This document shows positions 13,577 to 20,873 of a stretch of DNA of 29,585 nucleotides, in pieces. The notes beneath the pieces are model-generated. The model was not told the origin of the DNA. It searched no databases and saw nothing but the letters and a program-made list of their open reading frames with translations. Within the stretch, counting starts at the first letter, position 1; each line of letters begins with the position of its first letter. The DNA is from a virus. The stretch spans positions 1-29,585 of the IMG/VR virus record IMGVR_UViG_3300021963_000482. One strand, 5' to 3'. A program made the position numbers and the translations under genes.

Positions 13577-13605
13577 AGCATAGCACCTTCCTGCACTAAA
13601 AGCAA
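13577..13605 (-). promoter_or_regulatory. promoter with spacer element, upstream of 13551
   Basis: TTGCTT (13600-13605), spacer TTAGTGCAGGAAGGTGC, TATGCT (13577-13582) on the minus strand. The 16-bp AAAGTTATTGAGAAGT motif begins 12 bases upstream of the -35 (13617-13632). Confidence 0.78.
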
Positions 13606-13616
13606 GCGTAAGTCAA

Positions 13617-13923
13617 AAAGTTATTGAGAAGTTTTGTCCCCCCCGTGGTGAAAACTGAACGCCCCTCACAAAACAAGCAGTCACCAGAAAAAATCAGCAG
13701 AAAATTAAAGAAGGAAAGTTATTGCGAAGTTCCAGGGCCCTGGCGATCGGCGGGGTAAAAATTTTGCCAGTCTTCAGCTTTTTGCGAGCGCAATCTTTCT
13801 GCAAATACCTGCACCAGGTCCAAAAGTTATTGGGGAGTTTACCGACTTTACTCGCACTGTGAACTGGCATAAGGCTTTTAGCAAATTCTTCTCCGAAGAA
13901 TCCTGAGGAAATTATTGCGAAGT
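13617..13923 (-). repeat. cluster of four 16-bp intergenic motifs
   Basis: Minus-strand forms ACTTCTCAATAACTTT, ACTTCGCAATAACTTT, ACTCCCCAATAACTTT and ACTTCGCAATAATTTC are spaced by about 98, 108 and 85 bases. Same motif family as at 10146, 14551 and 25470-26222. Confidence 0.75.
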
Positions 13924-14019
13924 TACCGACGGCAGCCCGATGCGTGCCCGGCGTCGGCAGCCGCAGCCATCAAAGTGCCAAATTTTTACCCCCGCAGCTT
14001 TGCCGCAGCCTTTCCCAAC

Positions 14020-14053
14020 AAAAGAAAAACTCCCGCATCTTGCGACACGGGAG
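14020..14053 (-). terminator. rho-independent terminator of 14083
   Basis: On the minus strand CTCCCG and CGGGAG pair around a 12-base loop and are followed by TTTTTCTTTT. It lies 30 bases after the stop. Confidence 0.75.
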
Positions 14054-14082
14054 CCTTTCCAACTTTTACTGAGCGGGATTAC

Positions 14083-14469
14083 TTATTCTTCAGGACGCTC
14101 CATCACGCTGAGTGTGAAGTATGCGCCCGTAGGCTCATCGTGTGAGCCTCTCCGCACGCTAAGTGCTGAGCCTTCTAGCGTGAAGGTAAGTCGGAAGTCG
14201 CCATTTAGTGTGAGGGCATCAAGTATTGAGTCAAACTCAACAACCGCATAGCCTTCACTTCGTAGCCAAGTCATCGCCCGGCCGTGAATACGAACAACTT
14301 GCTTATCCGCATCAAAGTTATTGGCATCTGCCCAACCCTTCAGCAAATACTTCAGGTTGTTTTTTGCATCGTCATAGCAACCGAAACAATCGGCTGAGTA
14401 ACTTCCATCTTCATTTGTGCAAGTGCAGTTATTTTCTAACTCCACTACTTGCTTTTCCATTGTGTCCAT
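14083..14469 (-). CDS. Cys-rich hypothetical phage protein
   Basis: 128 residues from the ATG at 14469, right after AACGACGAAAGGACACAA. An N-terminal Cys cluster (CTCTNEDGSYSADCFGC, residues 14-30) suggests zinc binding. A helix follows (DDAKNNLKYLLKGWADA), then a C-terminal beta-rich domain (VVRIHGRAMTWL, GYAVVEFDSILDALTLNGDF). This layout recurs in small actinophage proteins of unknown function. It has its own promoter (14500-14528) and terminator, so it is a single-gene unit. Confidence 0.78.
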   Translation of the reverse strand: MDTMEKQVVELENNCTCTNEDGSYSADCFGCYDDAKNNLKYLLKGWADANNFDADKQVVRIHGRAMTWLRSEGYAVVEFDSILDALTLNGDFRLTFTLEGSALSVRRGSHDEPTGAYFTLSVMERPEE

Positions 14470-14499
14470 TTGTGTCCTTTCGTCGTTATGAACAAAGTA

Positions 14500-14528
14500 A
14501 TCATACCTAACCTTCCTGCAATTTGCAA
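14500..14528 (-). promoter_or_regulatory. promoter with spacer element, upstream of 14469
   Basis: TTGCAA (14523-14528), spacer ATTGCAGGAAGGTTAGG, TATGAT (14500-14505) on the minus strand. A perfect AAAGTTATTTGGAAGT motif starts 22 bases upstream of the -35 (14551-14566). Confidence 0.8.
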
Positions 14529-14671
14529 GCATTTACCGAACAATCTTTACAAAGTTATTTGGAAGTATCGGGACGGGCCGGGAGCTGGCCGGGGAATTCT
14601 TCTCGGCAACTCAAATTTTTACCCCGCATTTTTTTCCGATCACCTTCGCCAACTTCGGAATAATTTTGGGC

Positions 14672-14703
14672 AAAGAAAAACCCCCCACCTTTCGGTGAGG
14701 GGC
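14672..14703 (-). terminator. rho-independent terminator of 14724
   Basis: GGTGAGGGG pairs with its complement in CCCCCCACC around TTTC; on the minus strand it is followed by TTTTTCTTT. A strong intrinsic terminator 20 bases after the stop. Confidence 0.85.
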
Positions 14704-14723
14704 TTCTCCGAAACTCTTTGTCG

Positions 14724-15059
14724 TTATTTGACGACAAGCACCGAATACTCGGTAAGAGTTTGTGTGGCTTCATAAGCCTCAGGGAAGGCTTCTGCTAGTG
14801 CCTTTGTATCTACGCCAGTTCGCTTGCGCTGACTGACCTCAATACGCACCACACCATCAACAACACCTGCTTCTGCTTCGCCAAGTGCCTCACGGATTTT
14901 GGCTTCTAGCGCCTTCTTTGTCTTTTCCAAAGAAGTGAGCATATCGCGTGTTGCGACAAACTCTGTGATTATTGCTTGTGTGTCTTTGTCAAGCGTTACT
15001 GCTTGACGCTCCATCGCAACCTCAGTTACGACCTTGCTGATTACTTTGGCTGTTGCCAT
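14724..15059 (-). CDS. orphan homologue of the C-terminal domain of YqaJ-type exonucleases
   Basis: 111 residues. A coiled-coil-like helix (FVATRDMLTSLEKTKKALEAKI, roughly residues 35-56) is followed by LGEAEAGVVDGVVRIEV and RTGVDTKALAEAFPEAYE. This resembles the domain found after the nuclease core in phage YqaJ exonucleases (a predicted-acid loop, then VDTKAL..E.PE.YE). No PD-(D/E)XK nuclease core is present here, so it cannot cut DNA by itself; it may act in trans with a recombination nuclease elsewhere or be a conserved stand-alone phage protein. AGAGG precedes the ATG; promoter at 15143-15171. Confidence 0.6.
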   Translation of the reverse strand: MATAKVISKVVTEVAMERQAVTLDKDTQAIITEFVATRDMLTSLEKTKKALEAKIREALGEAEAGVVDGVVRIEVSQRKRTGVDTKALAEAFPEAYEATQTLTEYSVLVVK

Positions 15060-15142
15060 TTGGTAACCTCTGTCTTTCTGTCTTTTGCACTACGCACCCT
15101 TTGTGGGTAGTGGTTGGAGAGGCTTGCTCACCAACAAGAACT

Positions 15143-15171
15143 ACATTACACGACCTTCCTGACAAATGCAA
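15143..15171 (-). promoter_or_regulatory. promoter upstream of 15059
   Basis: TTGCAT (15166-15171), spacer TTGTCAGGAAGGTCGTG, TAATGT (15143-15148) on the minus strand. Near-duplicate of the promoter at 21363. Confidence 0.75.
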
Positions 15172-15251
15172 CTCCATTTACAACTTTTCTTTTGTGTCCT
15201 TAGTCACATCTTTTGGGGCAGGGTATCCATACCAATCCCACCAACCTGAGG

Positions 15252-15566
15252 TCATCTCACACCCCCTGAAACTGAAGGGTGGGTAACTATCCCCCCTCGC
15301 TCTTGGTATCGCTTTCGGGCATCTGCCAACTCGGAGAAGTAATCGCCTCTCTCGGCAACAAAACCTTTTGAGGTCGCAATAACTGTCCACACGACATAAG
15401 AGTGATACTCGGTAATTTTTACCCCAATAACTACCCAAGAGGCATAACAATCTCCAACAACTCTTTCACTCAGTTTAGTTCGCATCAAAACCATACGCTG
15501 AGTATCACCAACAAAGTCGCCTAACTGCAACTCGTCATATTCACGAAGTGGATTTGGTTTTATCAT
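15252..15566 (-). CDS. hypothetical protein
   Basis: 104 residues from the ATG at 15566, overlapping the upstream stop (ATGA) and preceded by AGAAGGTAAAAAG; a longer frame to 15647 would overlap the upstream gene. It begins MIKPNPLREYDELQLGDFVG; the middle is beta-like (CYASWVVIGVKITEYHSYVV); the C-terminus is Arg/Gly-rich. No family was recognised. The GGGGTAAAAATT motif lies inside (15416-15425). Confidence 0.7.
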   Translation of the reverse strand: MIKPNPLREYDELQLGDFVGDTQRMVLMRTKLSERVVGDCYASWVVIGVKITEYHSYVVWTVIATSKGFVAERGDYFSELADARKRYQERGGIVTHPSVSGGVR

Positions 15567-15721
15567 CTTTTTACCTTCTTGGGTCTGTCCATCTGAATTG
15601 CTTTCCGCAACGCGCTTTCGCGAGTTGGGTGAAGTTCTATTTGGCAATAGCGGTTTGCCGTATCAACAACCCACCAACCTGTGCTTTCATAATCAGGCTT
15701 TATGTCGTATCTCTGAGTCAT
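15563..15721 (-). CDS. small hypothetical protein
   Basis: 52 residues, outside the usual length cut-off but well supported: ATG at 15721 within GGATAAAAATG, the AACGACGGAAGGA leader immediately upstream, a promoter at 15750-15778 and a stop that overlaps the next start. Sequence MTQRYDIKPDYESTGWWVV then DTANRYCQIELHPTRESALR ending in basic residues (MDRPKKVKR). No domain was recognised. Confidence 0.68.
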   Translation of the reverse strand: MTQRYDIKPDYESTGWWVVDTANRYCQIELHPTRESALRKAIQMDRPKKVKR

Positions 15722-15749
15722 TTTTATCCTTCCGTCGTTTGTTATTTAC

Positions 15750-15778
15750 AATCTAACTCAGAAGTGCAGGCAAGTCAA
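15750..15778 (-). promoter_or_regulatory. promoter upstream of 15721
   Basis: TTGACT (15773-15778), spacer TGCCTGCACTTCTGAGT, TAGATT (15750-15755) on the minus strand. The spacer carries the inverted CCTGCAC element. Confidence 0.75.
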
Positions 15779-15795
15779 GCATCTTCTAGCCGTGT

Positions 15796-16308
15796 CTAAA
15801 AGTGGAAGTCTACGGGGACTAGGTATTGCATCTCAGGTGCAACGGCGAGCCGTTCACGGAAGTATTGCAGGTTGCCCGTGTGTTGCTCCAAGTCGTAGAC
15901 GCCTGTGTCCATAGTCCAATCATCTTGCAAAAGGCTCGCCAACTTTTTCAGGTAATACAACTTCATACCGTCGCCGTCAAAAGGTTGGTTCTTCTCCGTG
16001 TTGTAAGCATCTACTTGCGCTGCCAAGTCTAAAGTTTTTACCTCTTCCAAGTGGCGCAGCATCTCCGCTTTCCTGCCGCCAATCCAATCTTGGAGCTTCT
16101 GCTCCGCAAGCGTTTGGTTCTCCGTGTAACGCAATACATTTTTACCCTTGCCGAAGAAGTTATCCCACCGTCCTGCATACGGACTTGTGTCGTGCCAATC
16201 TGACCAACTCGGATACCGTTCTTCGCCGTGAGTAATGATTGAGGCAACCTTGCTCAAAGCCTCTTCGTGGCTCTCCGCTTCTACTAAAAGTATTTGACAA
16301 GTGTGCAT
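15796..16308 (-). CDS. hypothetical protein
   Basis: 170 residues from the ATG at 16308, whose first base is the last base of the TAA stop of the upstream gene (TAATG). An N-terminal MHTCQILLVEAESHEEALSK resembles small domains in phage proteins, followed by YPSWSDWHDTSPYAGRWDNF with many aromatic residues, then helices (EQKLQDWIGGRKAEMLRHLE). No family was assigned. Two GGTAAAAA-type motifs lie inside (16035-16042, 16139-16147), read in different frames. Confidence 0.75.
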   Translation of the reverse strand: MHTCQILLVEAESHEEALSKVASIITHGEERYPSWSDWHDTSPYAGRWDNFFGKGKNVLRYTENQTLAEQKLQDWIGGRKAEMLRHLEEVKTLDLAAQVDAYNTEKNQPFDGDGMKLYYLKKLASLLQDDWTMDTGVYDLEQHTGNLQYFRERLAVAPEMQYLVPVDFHF

Positions 16309-16469
16309 TACTCGCCAGCCTTCATACACTCAAACATATCCCCCCAGCAGTAGCCGTTGCCTGTCCACCAAAGGTTTGCAGTTATCGTGCCGATAGCAAA
16401 AGCCAAAGCAATCACCGCGATAGACAAAACAACTCGCCGTCTTACTACATACTTGCGTTCCATCTTCAT
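16308..16469 (-). CDS. small membrane protein
   Basis: 53 residues. Basic N-terminus (MKMERKYVVRRRVV), one hydrophobic helix (LSIAVIALAFAIGTITANLW, about 15-34), then an outside tail with two Cys (GYCWGDMFECMKAGE). The ATG at 16469 overlaps the upstream stop (ATGA) and follows GGAAATCAA; the second ATG at 16463 is an alternative. Part of a three-gene overlapping chain from 16621. Confidence 0.68.
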   Translation of the reverse strand: MKMERKYVVRRRVVLSIAVIALAFAIGTITANLWWTGNGYCWGDMFECMKAGE

Positions 16470-16621
16470 TTGATTTCCAACGCTTTGTAGTTTGCTTTGT
16501 GTTTCAGGTCGCCGTATTCATCGCCAACCCACGCATCTGCCATAGCAATCGCCTGTTCTGCCGTCTCTGCCTCAAAGGCAGTATGTATCTCCGCAGTAAC
16601 AATCACATTGTATTTCTTCAT
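16466..16621 (-). CDS. small hypothetical protein
   Basis: 51 residues: MKKYNVIVTAEIHTAFEAET followed by AEQAIAMADAWVGDEYGD, a beta-beta-alpha pattern common in small phage proteins (K-hydrophobic strand, then E/A-rich helix). The start lies in GGATAAAAATG after the AACGACGGAAGGA leader, with promoter 16649-16677. The stop overlaps the next start. Function unknown. Confidence 0.7.
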   Translation of the reverse strand: MKKYNVIVTAEIHTAFEAETAEQAIAMADAWVGDEYGDLKHKANYKALEIK

Positions 16622-16648
16622 TTTTATCCTTCCGTCGTTTGGAATACC

Positions 16649-16677
16649 ATCATAGCAACTCTATGCAAGAAGGTCAA
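16649..16677 (-). promoter_or_regulatory. promoter upstream of 16621
   Basis: TTGACC (16672-16677), spacer TTCTTGCATAGAGTTGC, TATGAT (16649-16654) on the minus strand. It overlaps the 3' end of the upstream gene. Confidence 0.75.
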
Positions 16678-17110
16678 GCATTTCCACGCCAGCATCTTCT
16701 ATTTGTTTTGCGTTCTCAATCTCTTCGTCAAGCCAAGCCTTCGCCGCTTCAATCGCTTCAAGTATGTCGTGATGGATATTGTCGAGATGCTCGCCATTGA
16801 CATACATATCAAACCAGGGGTTCATATCCCAATGTAAATCTCCTGACTCCGATAGGTCGCCAATTTTTTTACCCTCGTCAAATCCCGCAGCGATCAGATC
16901 AGAACCGCATCTATAAACATCTCCGTTAGTTCGGTTCACAATCTTCATATCTCCATCGCAGTAGATGTCTACGCTGAAGCCGTTTCTACTCACCGAGCAG
17001 ATGTAACTCTCATCATCGCGATAGAACGCAGCATCGGTTTGCGTGCCGTGTAATGGATAACCCGTTGCCCACTTGACTTCGTAGTCGTCCGTTCCCAAAA
17101 GCTTCGTCAT
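16661..17110 (-). CDS. hypothetical acidic protein
   Basis: 149 residues, acidic. Central part SYICSVSRNGFSVDIYCDGD and MKIVNRTNGDVYRCG is beta-rich; the C-terminal part is helical (HHDILEAIEAAKAWLDEEIE). No domain was recognised. The start lies in GGGTAAAAAATG; an in-gene motif (16866-16874) is read as GKKI. No promoter was seen in the 162 bases upstream, so it may be transcribed from the VWA operon. Confidence 0.75.
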   Translation of the reverse strand: MTKLLGTDDYEVKWATGYPLHGTQTDAAFYRDDESYICSVSRNGFSVDIYCDGDMKIVNRTNGDVYRCGSDLIAAGFDEGKKIGDLSESGDLHWDMNPWFDMYVNGEHLDNIHHDILEAIEAAKAWLDEEIENAKQIEDAGVEMLDLLA

Positions 17111-17272
17111 TTTTTACCCTTTCTTCTTGCCGTCATTTTTACCCTTGCCGATTTTGATTTCACGAGAGCCCCCACCATCGGGGGAGATGATGAGGGCTTC
17201 TCGCTACTGTTGCTCTCTCGGCAGGTGGACACGCGCTGGAAGGACGCTCCTGCTCCGAGAACTCTATTGAGG

Positions 17273-19054
17273 TCAGGCTACGCGCCTTCCCACATTTGTC
17301 AGCACCCCTGCTGCTGCACTCCCTATTTGTGAGGCTGCTGCCGTAGGGTCTAGCAAATCACTAACAACAATCGCGTTGCCGTGTTTTGCTATCTCCCTAG
17401 CATAGTGCCCCCCATCAAAAGGAAGCCACAAAATCGCCACTCCTGCTTCGGTGCATCGCGTAACCCACTTGCGAGCCTTCTGCACTTCTTCGTGGGTGTA
17501 TTGACCATCTGACACGATTACGAGAAGCCTTGCCCCTGTTCCGTTCAGTAGATTTAGTCCACCATCAAGTGCGCGAAAAGCCTTGTCAAACTTTTCGGTG
17601 TGGTCGTTTGCAGAATAAACTTTGACATCTTCTAAGTGTTGCCCTGCTTTGAGAGTAGGGAAAACATCTGAGCCGTAATAAACCATCGCGCATTTGCCCT
17701 GCACTCTGCGAGTTGCTTCAGACATAACCCACGCAGTTGTCGCCATTGGTTGCATCGCAGAACCCATAGAGCCTGAGATGTCTACCATCACTCCAACTGT
17801 AAGTGTTGGGTCGTCTGTGTGCTTACGAACTGTTCTGCGCCACGCTTCAGTTTGTTGGCGAACTCCACGCTCTTTGAGAGCAGCACCTTGCACTAATGCG
17901 CGAGTGCGTAATCTTCCGGGAGGAGTAACGCTAGTAATTTCCATTTCATCGCGCTCGCGATACTTTGCCTTCTCTAATTGTTGAGCAACAGTTACGGCAG
18001 CAATTCTTTCTTGTGCAGTTGGCTTACGAGTTTCAGTAAGACGAGAAGATGTTTTTCCACCTGACTCGGAAGTGTTCTTTGCAAAAACTTGCGATGCAAC
18101 TTCTTTATTGTCGCTCTGTTCTTTTGCAGAGTCTTGCTTTGACTTGACTTCTTCTTTCCACTCTTCATCTGTCTGCTGGTCTGCAAGTTCATCGCTATTA
18201 GCAATAGAAACTCTTACACCTGCTTCTTCCAATGCTTCCATTATCTCTTCTAAGAACTCTGAAGAAACACCTTCTCCTGAACCTTCTTCAGGTGTGTCTC
18301 CCTTTTCTTCGGCAACTTCGCGAACTAACTTCGCCCACTCTTTTGCCAATTCATAAAGAGGTTCTGCATTTGAGTGAAGAGTGTGTGCCTGAACTTTGCG
18401 AGCAATCTCGCGCAACTTCGCAACAACTTCTGCACTTAGGTAATCCTGAACTAAATCCATCAAGTCTGAAACTTCGTATGGGTCTAGCACTCCTGCATCA
18501 ACGCGAGCGTGAACTGTGGCAACTAGAAACGCTGCACTCTTTGTATTAGATGAACTAGCAAACTTTTCTTTGCTATCGCTAATTACCAAGTCCATAGCGC
18601 AAGCGCGTAGGAACACAAGTGCATCAGGCATCTCGCGTAATCCTTGTGCCTCAATGCGAGACTCTTCTAGTAGCACCAATGCTTCGTGTTCATCTTTTGC
18701 GAGCGCCTTGTATGCCTTCTCTAAATCCCATTGAGAAAACTTTGCGTGGAAGGCTTCGTGCATAATTGCACCTGTCGCCTTAGGGAAATCGTATTGTTGC
18801 TTCCTGTCAGTAAGGTCTCCAACCATCGCAGGTGAAACCATCTTGCCAAAAGCAATCGCAGTATCAACTTCTATTTCTGCAAGTGATGGGTTGTAGCAAG
18901 CAGGTGCGCCGTGTCCTGCATTTGTTCCTACATAACCAACTAGGTCGTAACGACCACTCCACTTGTTAGCAAGTTCTCCAACTGCCTTACCAACTCCTAG
19001 CCACTCGGCAGGAGTTTTCTCTGCGCGAGTTGCGCTATTACTTAGATGAGCCAT
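17273..19054 (-). CDS. VWA-domain protein with N-terminal metallopeptidase-like domain (DUF2201/CobT-like)
   Basis: 593 residues. The N-terminal domain has HEAFH (99-103), an HExxH zinc motif, with LLEESRIE (128-135) as a possible third ligand region; this fits the metallopeptidase-like domain of DUF2201 proteins. A charged, low-complexity middle (245-345) follows. The C-terminal VWA domain has the MIDAS motif DISGSMGS (425-432), Thr/Asp positions downstream and LLVIVSDGQY (510-519). VWA proteins of this type act with MoxR-family AAA+ ATPases, here encoded upstream at 19269. The pair likely remodels or metallates a target protein; which one is unknown. It has its own promoter (19105-19133) and AAGGAAAG before the ATG. 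It contains no GGGTAAAAAT motif, unlike its neighbours. Confidence 0.8.
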   Translation of the reverse strand: MAHLSNSATRAEKTPAEWLGVGKAVGELANKWSGRYDLVGYVGTNAGHGAPACYNPSLAEIEVDTAIAFGKMVSPAMVGDLTDRKQQYDFPKATGAIMHEAFHAKFSQWDLEKAYKALAKDEHEALVLLEESRIEAQGLREMPDALVFLRACAMDLVISDSKEKFASSSNTKSAAFLVATVHARVDAGVLDPYEVSDLMDLVQDYLSAEVVAKLREIARKVQAHTLHSNAEPLYELAKEWAKLVREVAEEKGDTPEEGSGEGVSSEFLEEIMEALEEAGVRVSIANSDELADQQTDEEWKEEVKSKQDSAKEQSDNKEVASQVFAKNTSESGGKTSSRLTETRKPTAQERIAAVTVAQQLEKAKYRERDEMEITSVTPPGRLRTRALVQGAALKERGVRQQTEAWRRTVRKHTDDPTLTVGVMVDISGSMGSAMQPMATTAWVMSEATRRVQGKCAMVYYGSDVFPTLKAGQHLEDVKVYSANDHTEKFDKAFRALDGGLNLLNGTGARLLVIVSDGQYTHEEVQKARKWVTRCTEAGVAILWLPFDGGHYAREIAKHGNAIVVSDLLDPTAAASQIGSAAAGVLTNVGRRVA

Positions 19055-19104
19055 TTGTCTTTCCTTCCATTTGTCGTTTGTCTCTGTGTCCTAGAGATAG
19101 TTCT

Positions 19105-19133
19105 ATCATAGAGCATCTTTGGGTGAGATGCAA
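19105..19133 (-). promoter_or_regulatory. promoter upstream of 19054
   Basis: TTGCAT (19128-19133), spacer CTCACCCAAAGATGCTC, TATGAT (19105-19110) on the minus strand, with the CTCTATGATAGAA context shared with the promoters at 20824 and 24923. Confidence 0.78.
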
Positions 19134-19185
19134 CTTCTATGACTTATTTGTTTCTGCGTGTTTTTAGCTTCTTTTTCCTACAAAC

Positions 19186-19236
19186 CCTTTTGGGGTAGCA
19201 GGGGGGCGCGACACCCAATGAAGCGCCCACCCTGCC
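19186..19236 (-). terminator. probable terminator of 19269
   Basis: GCAGGGTGGGCGC pairs with GCGCCCCCCTGC (one bulge), followed on the minus strand by a second small stem (ACCCC AAAA GGGT). No long T-run directly after the main stem. Confidence 0.5.
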
Positions 19237-19268
19237 TTTTCCAACCAAGACTTAGCCACAGGGAGTAA

Positions 19269-20312
19269 CTAAATCTTGGCAGGCTTGCACTCGTCTCCAT
19301 AAACGCGAGTTAGAACATCAGACACCATTGGTCTGTCTAACTCAGGTGAAGCAGCGAGAAGATTTGAGATTGCGAAAGGAGTTCCGAAAGTTTCCGCGAT
19401 GTCGCGAAACGCTAAGAGTTCGCGCATTTGTGGAGACCAAGAAACTTCTCTTGCAACTTGCTTCTTAGCAAGATTTTGTGCAGCAGTTACCAACGGAACA
19501 GGAACACCCATCTTGCGAGCGAGCGACCAATCAGTTGTCATTTCTGCGTGAATAGTGAAGCGAGATAACAATGCTTCAGAGAGACGAACTCCCGGAGCAT
19601 TTGGGTTTGTCGCAGCGACTACGAAAAAGTTTGGGTGAGCCTTTACAACTCCACGCTCAGGGTTTGCAGTTACAGAAAGTTCTCTGCGTCCGTCCATCAA
19701 ACCATAAACAACTGAAAGAACCTTAGGGTCAATCAAACCAATTTCGTCAATGAAATAAACGCTACCTGTTTCGGCAGCCTTTACTAAATCTCCATCTATC
19801 CACTCAAAACCACCTGAGAGATTTTGCACATAGCCACCAACTAAATCTGCGACTTCTGTATCTCCTGTTCCCATAAGTGTAAAGATGTCGTCAAAAGCAG
19901 CCTCTACGAGTGCAGTTTTTCCACACCCCGGAGCGCCATAGAGAAGAGCGAACATTGGAGAACCCTCTTTACCTGCGAACACAGTTGCAGTTGCTTCACG
20001 CGCTTTGCGTAGCGTTAGAACATCTGAGTGCATACCCCACTTGCGTGAGAAATAGTTAGCACCATTGGGGCGAACATAAGCCTCTTCGCCTTCCATACCT
20101 TCCACATTTACTGCGCTCTCTGCAACCTTTGACTTTCGTGGCGCTCTCGCTGCTCCACTTGCGCGAGCAACATAGCGACCTGAAGGTGCTACTTTTGCAT
20201 TGAGTGTTAGTGAAGAGTCGCTATTGACTCCTTGACTCAAAACATCTATGACGCTTTCCCAAAAGCCTGCGCCAATGTCTGAGTATTTTTCTTTCATTGT
20301 TTCTGTCGTCAT
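19269..20312 (-). CDS. MoxR-family AAA+ ATPase
   Basis: 347 residues. Residues 1-85 are a variable N-terminus. The AAA+ core has Walker A GAPGCGKT (126-133), Walker B SVYFIDE (184-190), a sensor-1 region VVAATNPN (231-238) and the SRF arginine (251) expected of MoxR/CobS/AAA_5 ATPases. It probably forms a ring that works with the VWA protein encoded just downstream, as CobS works with CobT or MoxR with its VWA partner. GGGAGAAAAAA precedes the ATG. It is likely co-transcribed with 20337 (24-base gap, no promoter between). Confidence 0.88.
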   Translation of the reverse strand: MTTETMKEKYSDIGAGFWESVIDVLSQGVNSDSSLTLNAKVAPSGRYVARASGAARAPRKSKVAESAVNVEGMEGEEAYVRPNGANYFSRKWGMHSDVLTLRKAREATATVFAGKEGSPMFALLYGAPGCGKTALVEAAFDDIFTLMGTGDTEVADLVGGYVQNLSGGFEWIDGDLVKAAETGSVYFIDEIGLIDPKVLSVVYGLMDGRRELSVTANPERGVVKAHPNFFVVAATNPNAPGVRLSEALLSRFTIHAEMTTDWSLARKMGVPVPLVTAAQNLAKKQVAREVSWSPQMRELLAFRDIAETFGTPFAISNLLAASPELDRPMVSDVLTRVYGDECKPAKI

Positions 20313-20336
20313 TTTTTTTCTCCCTGTGTTTTCTAG

Positions 20337-20789
20337 TTACGCTACTTCGGCAGGAAAGCCGAGAGCATCTCTTGTTTGGTTGATACGATAAAGTAATTTA
20401 TTAGGTGTTTTACTTGCGCGAACATCATCTAAATCTTTGTTAGAGATTTCTATGTGTAGTGTTTCTTTTGTAAGAACCCAACCACCTGAACGAATACCAT
20501 CAAAGAGTTGAGTAGCAAAAGTCAATCTGCTTTCTGTGAAAGTCTCGCGCTTGTCATTTGGTAGTGAGTCTCCATTGAGTTCGGAGATTGACTTCCAAGT
20601 TAGGTTTGAGTTGCGCCATTGTTTCTTTGGCGTGGTTGGAGTTACAACTCTGCGATAGAGAGAAGCAGGAACTTCTTTTCCATCAGTAGAGAAACCATCA
20701 GGAGTAATGAAAATCTGCATCATCGCTCCGGGTTTTCTGAACTCTGCGTAGAGGGCTACGCCTTGCACTTCTTTTGTTACATCTAGCAT
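20337..20789 (-). CDS. hypothetical protein
   Basis: 150 residues from the ATG at 20789 after GACGAAAGGACACCCA; the longer frame to 20828 reaches into the promoter. Content: MLDVTKEVQGVALYAEFRK, GAMMQIFITPDGFSTDG, WRNSNLTWKSISEL, then a helical C-terminus (DVRASKTPNKLLYRINQT). No family was recognised. First gene of the MoxR operon, so it may relate to that ATPase system as substrate or adaptor; inference from position only. Confidence 0.74.
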   Translation of the reverse strand: MLDVTKEVQGVALYAEFRKPGAMMQIFITPDGFSTDGKEVPASLYRRVVTPTTPKKQWRNSNLTWKSISELNGDSLPNDKRETFTESRLTFATQLFDGIRSGGWVLTKETLHIEISNKDLDDVRASKTPNKLLYRINQTRDALGFPAEVA

Positions 20790-20823
20790 TGGGTGTCCTT
20801 TCGTCATTTGGGCTAGTGGTTTT

Positions 20824-20853
20824 ATCATAGAGGAAGGCTCAACACTTTGTCAA
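20824..20853 (-). promoter_or_regulatory. promoter of the MoxR operon
   Basis: TTGACA (20848-20853), 18-base spacer AAGTGTTGAGCCTTCCTC, TATGAT (20824-20829) on the minus strand. Confidence 0.75.
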
Positions 20854-20873
20854 GCCTTCCCCCATAATTCTTT

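Larger units (their letters stand above)
13606..14082. other. intergenic region with repeated regulatory-type motifs
   Basis: No convincing gene. It holds four copies of the 16-bp AAAGTTATTGSGRAGT-type motif (13617-13632, 13715-13730, 13823-13838, 13908-13923), all in the same orientation. GGGGTAAAAATT occurs in both orientations (13752-13763 plus, 13983-13992 minus). There are a perfect CCAGGGCCCTGG palindrome (13732-13743), a GC-rich potential stem around 13926-13965, and the terminator of the gene at 14083. Short minus-strand frames across the motifs are discussed under findings. Confidence 0.75.

Noticed and set aside
13732-13743. CCAGGGCCCTGG palindrome as an attachment or resolution site
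   Set aside because: Perfect but short, and no recombinase gene is present in the window; kept only as part of the intergenic description.
14555-14773. Minus-strand 72-codon frame over the terminator of 14724
   Set aside because: It runs through a strong terminator hairpin and overlaps the 14724 gene in another frame.
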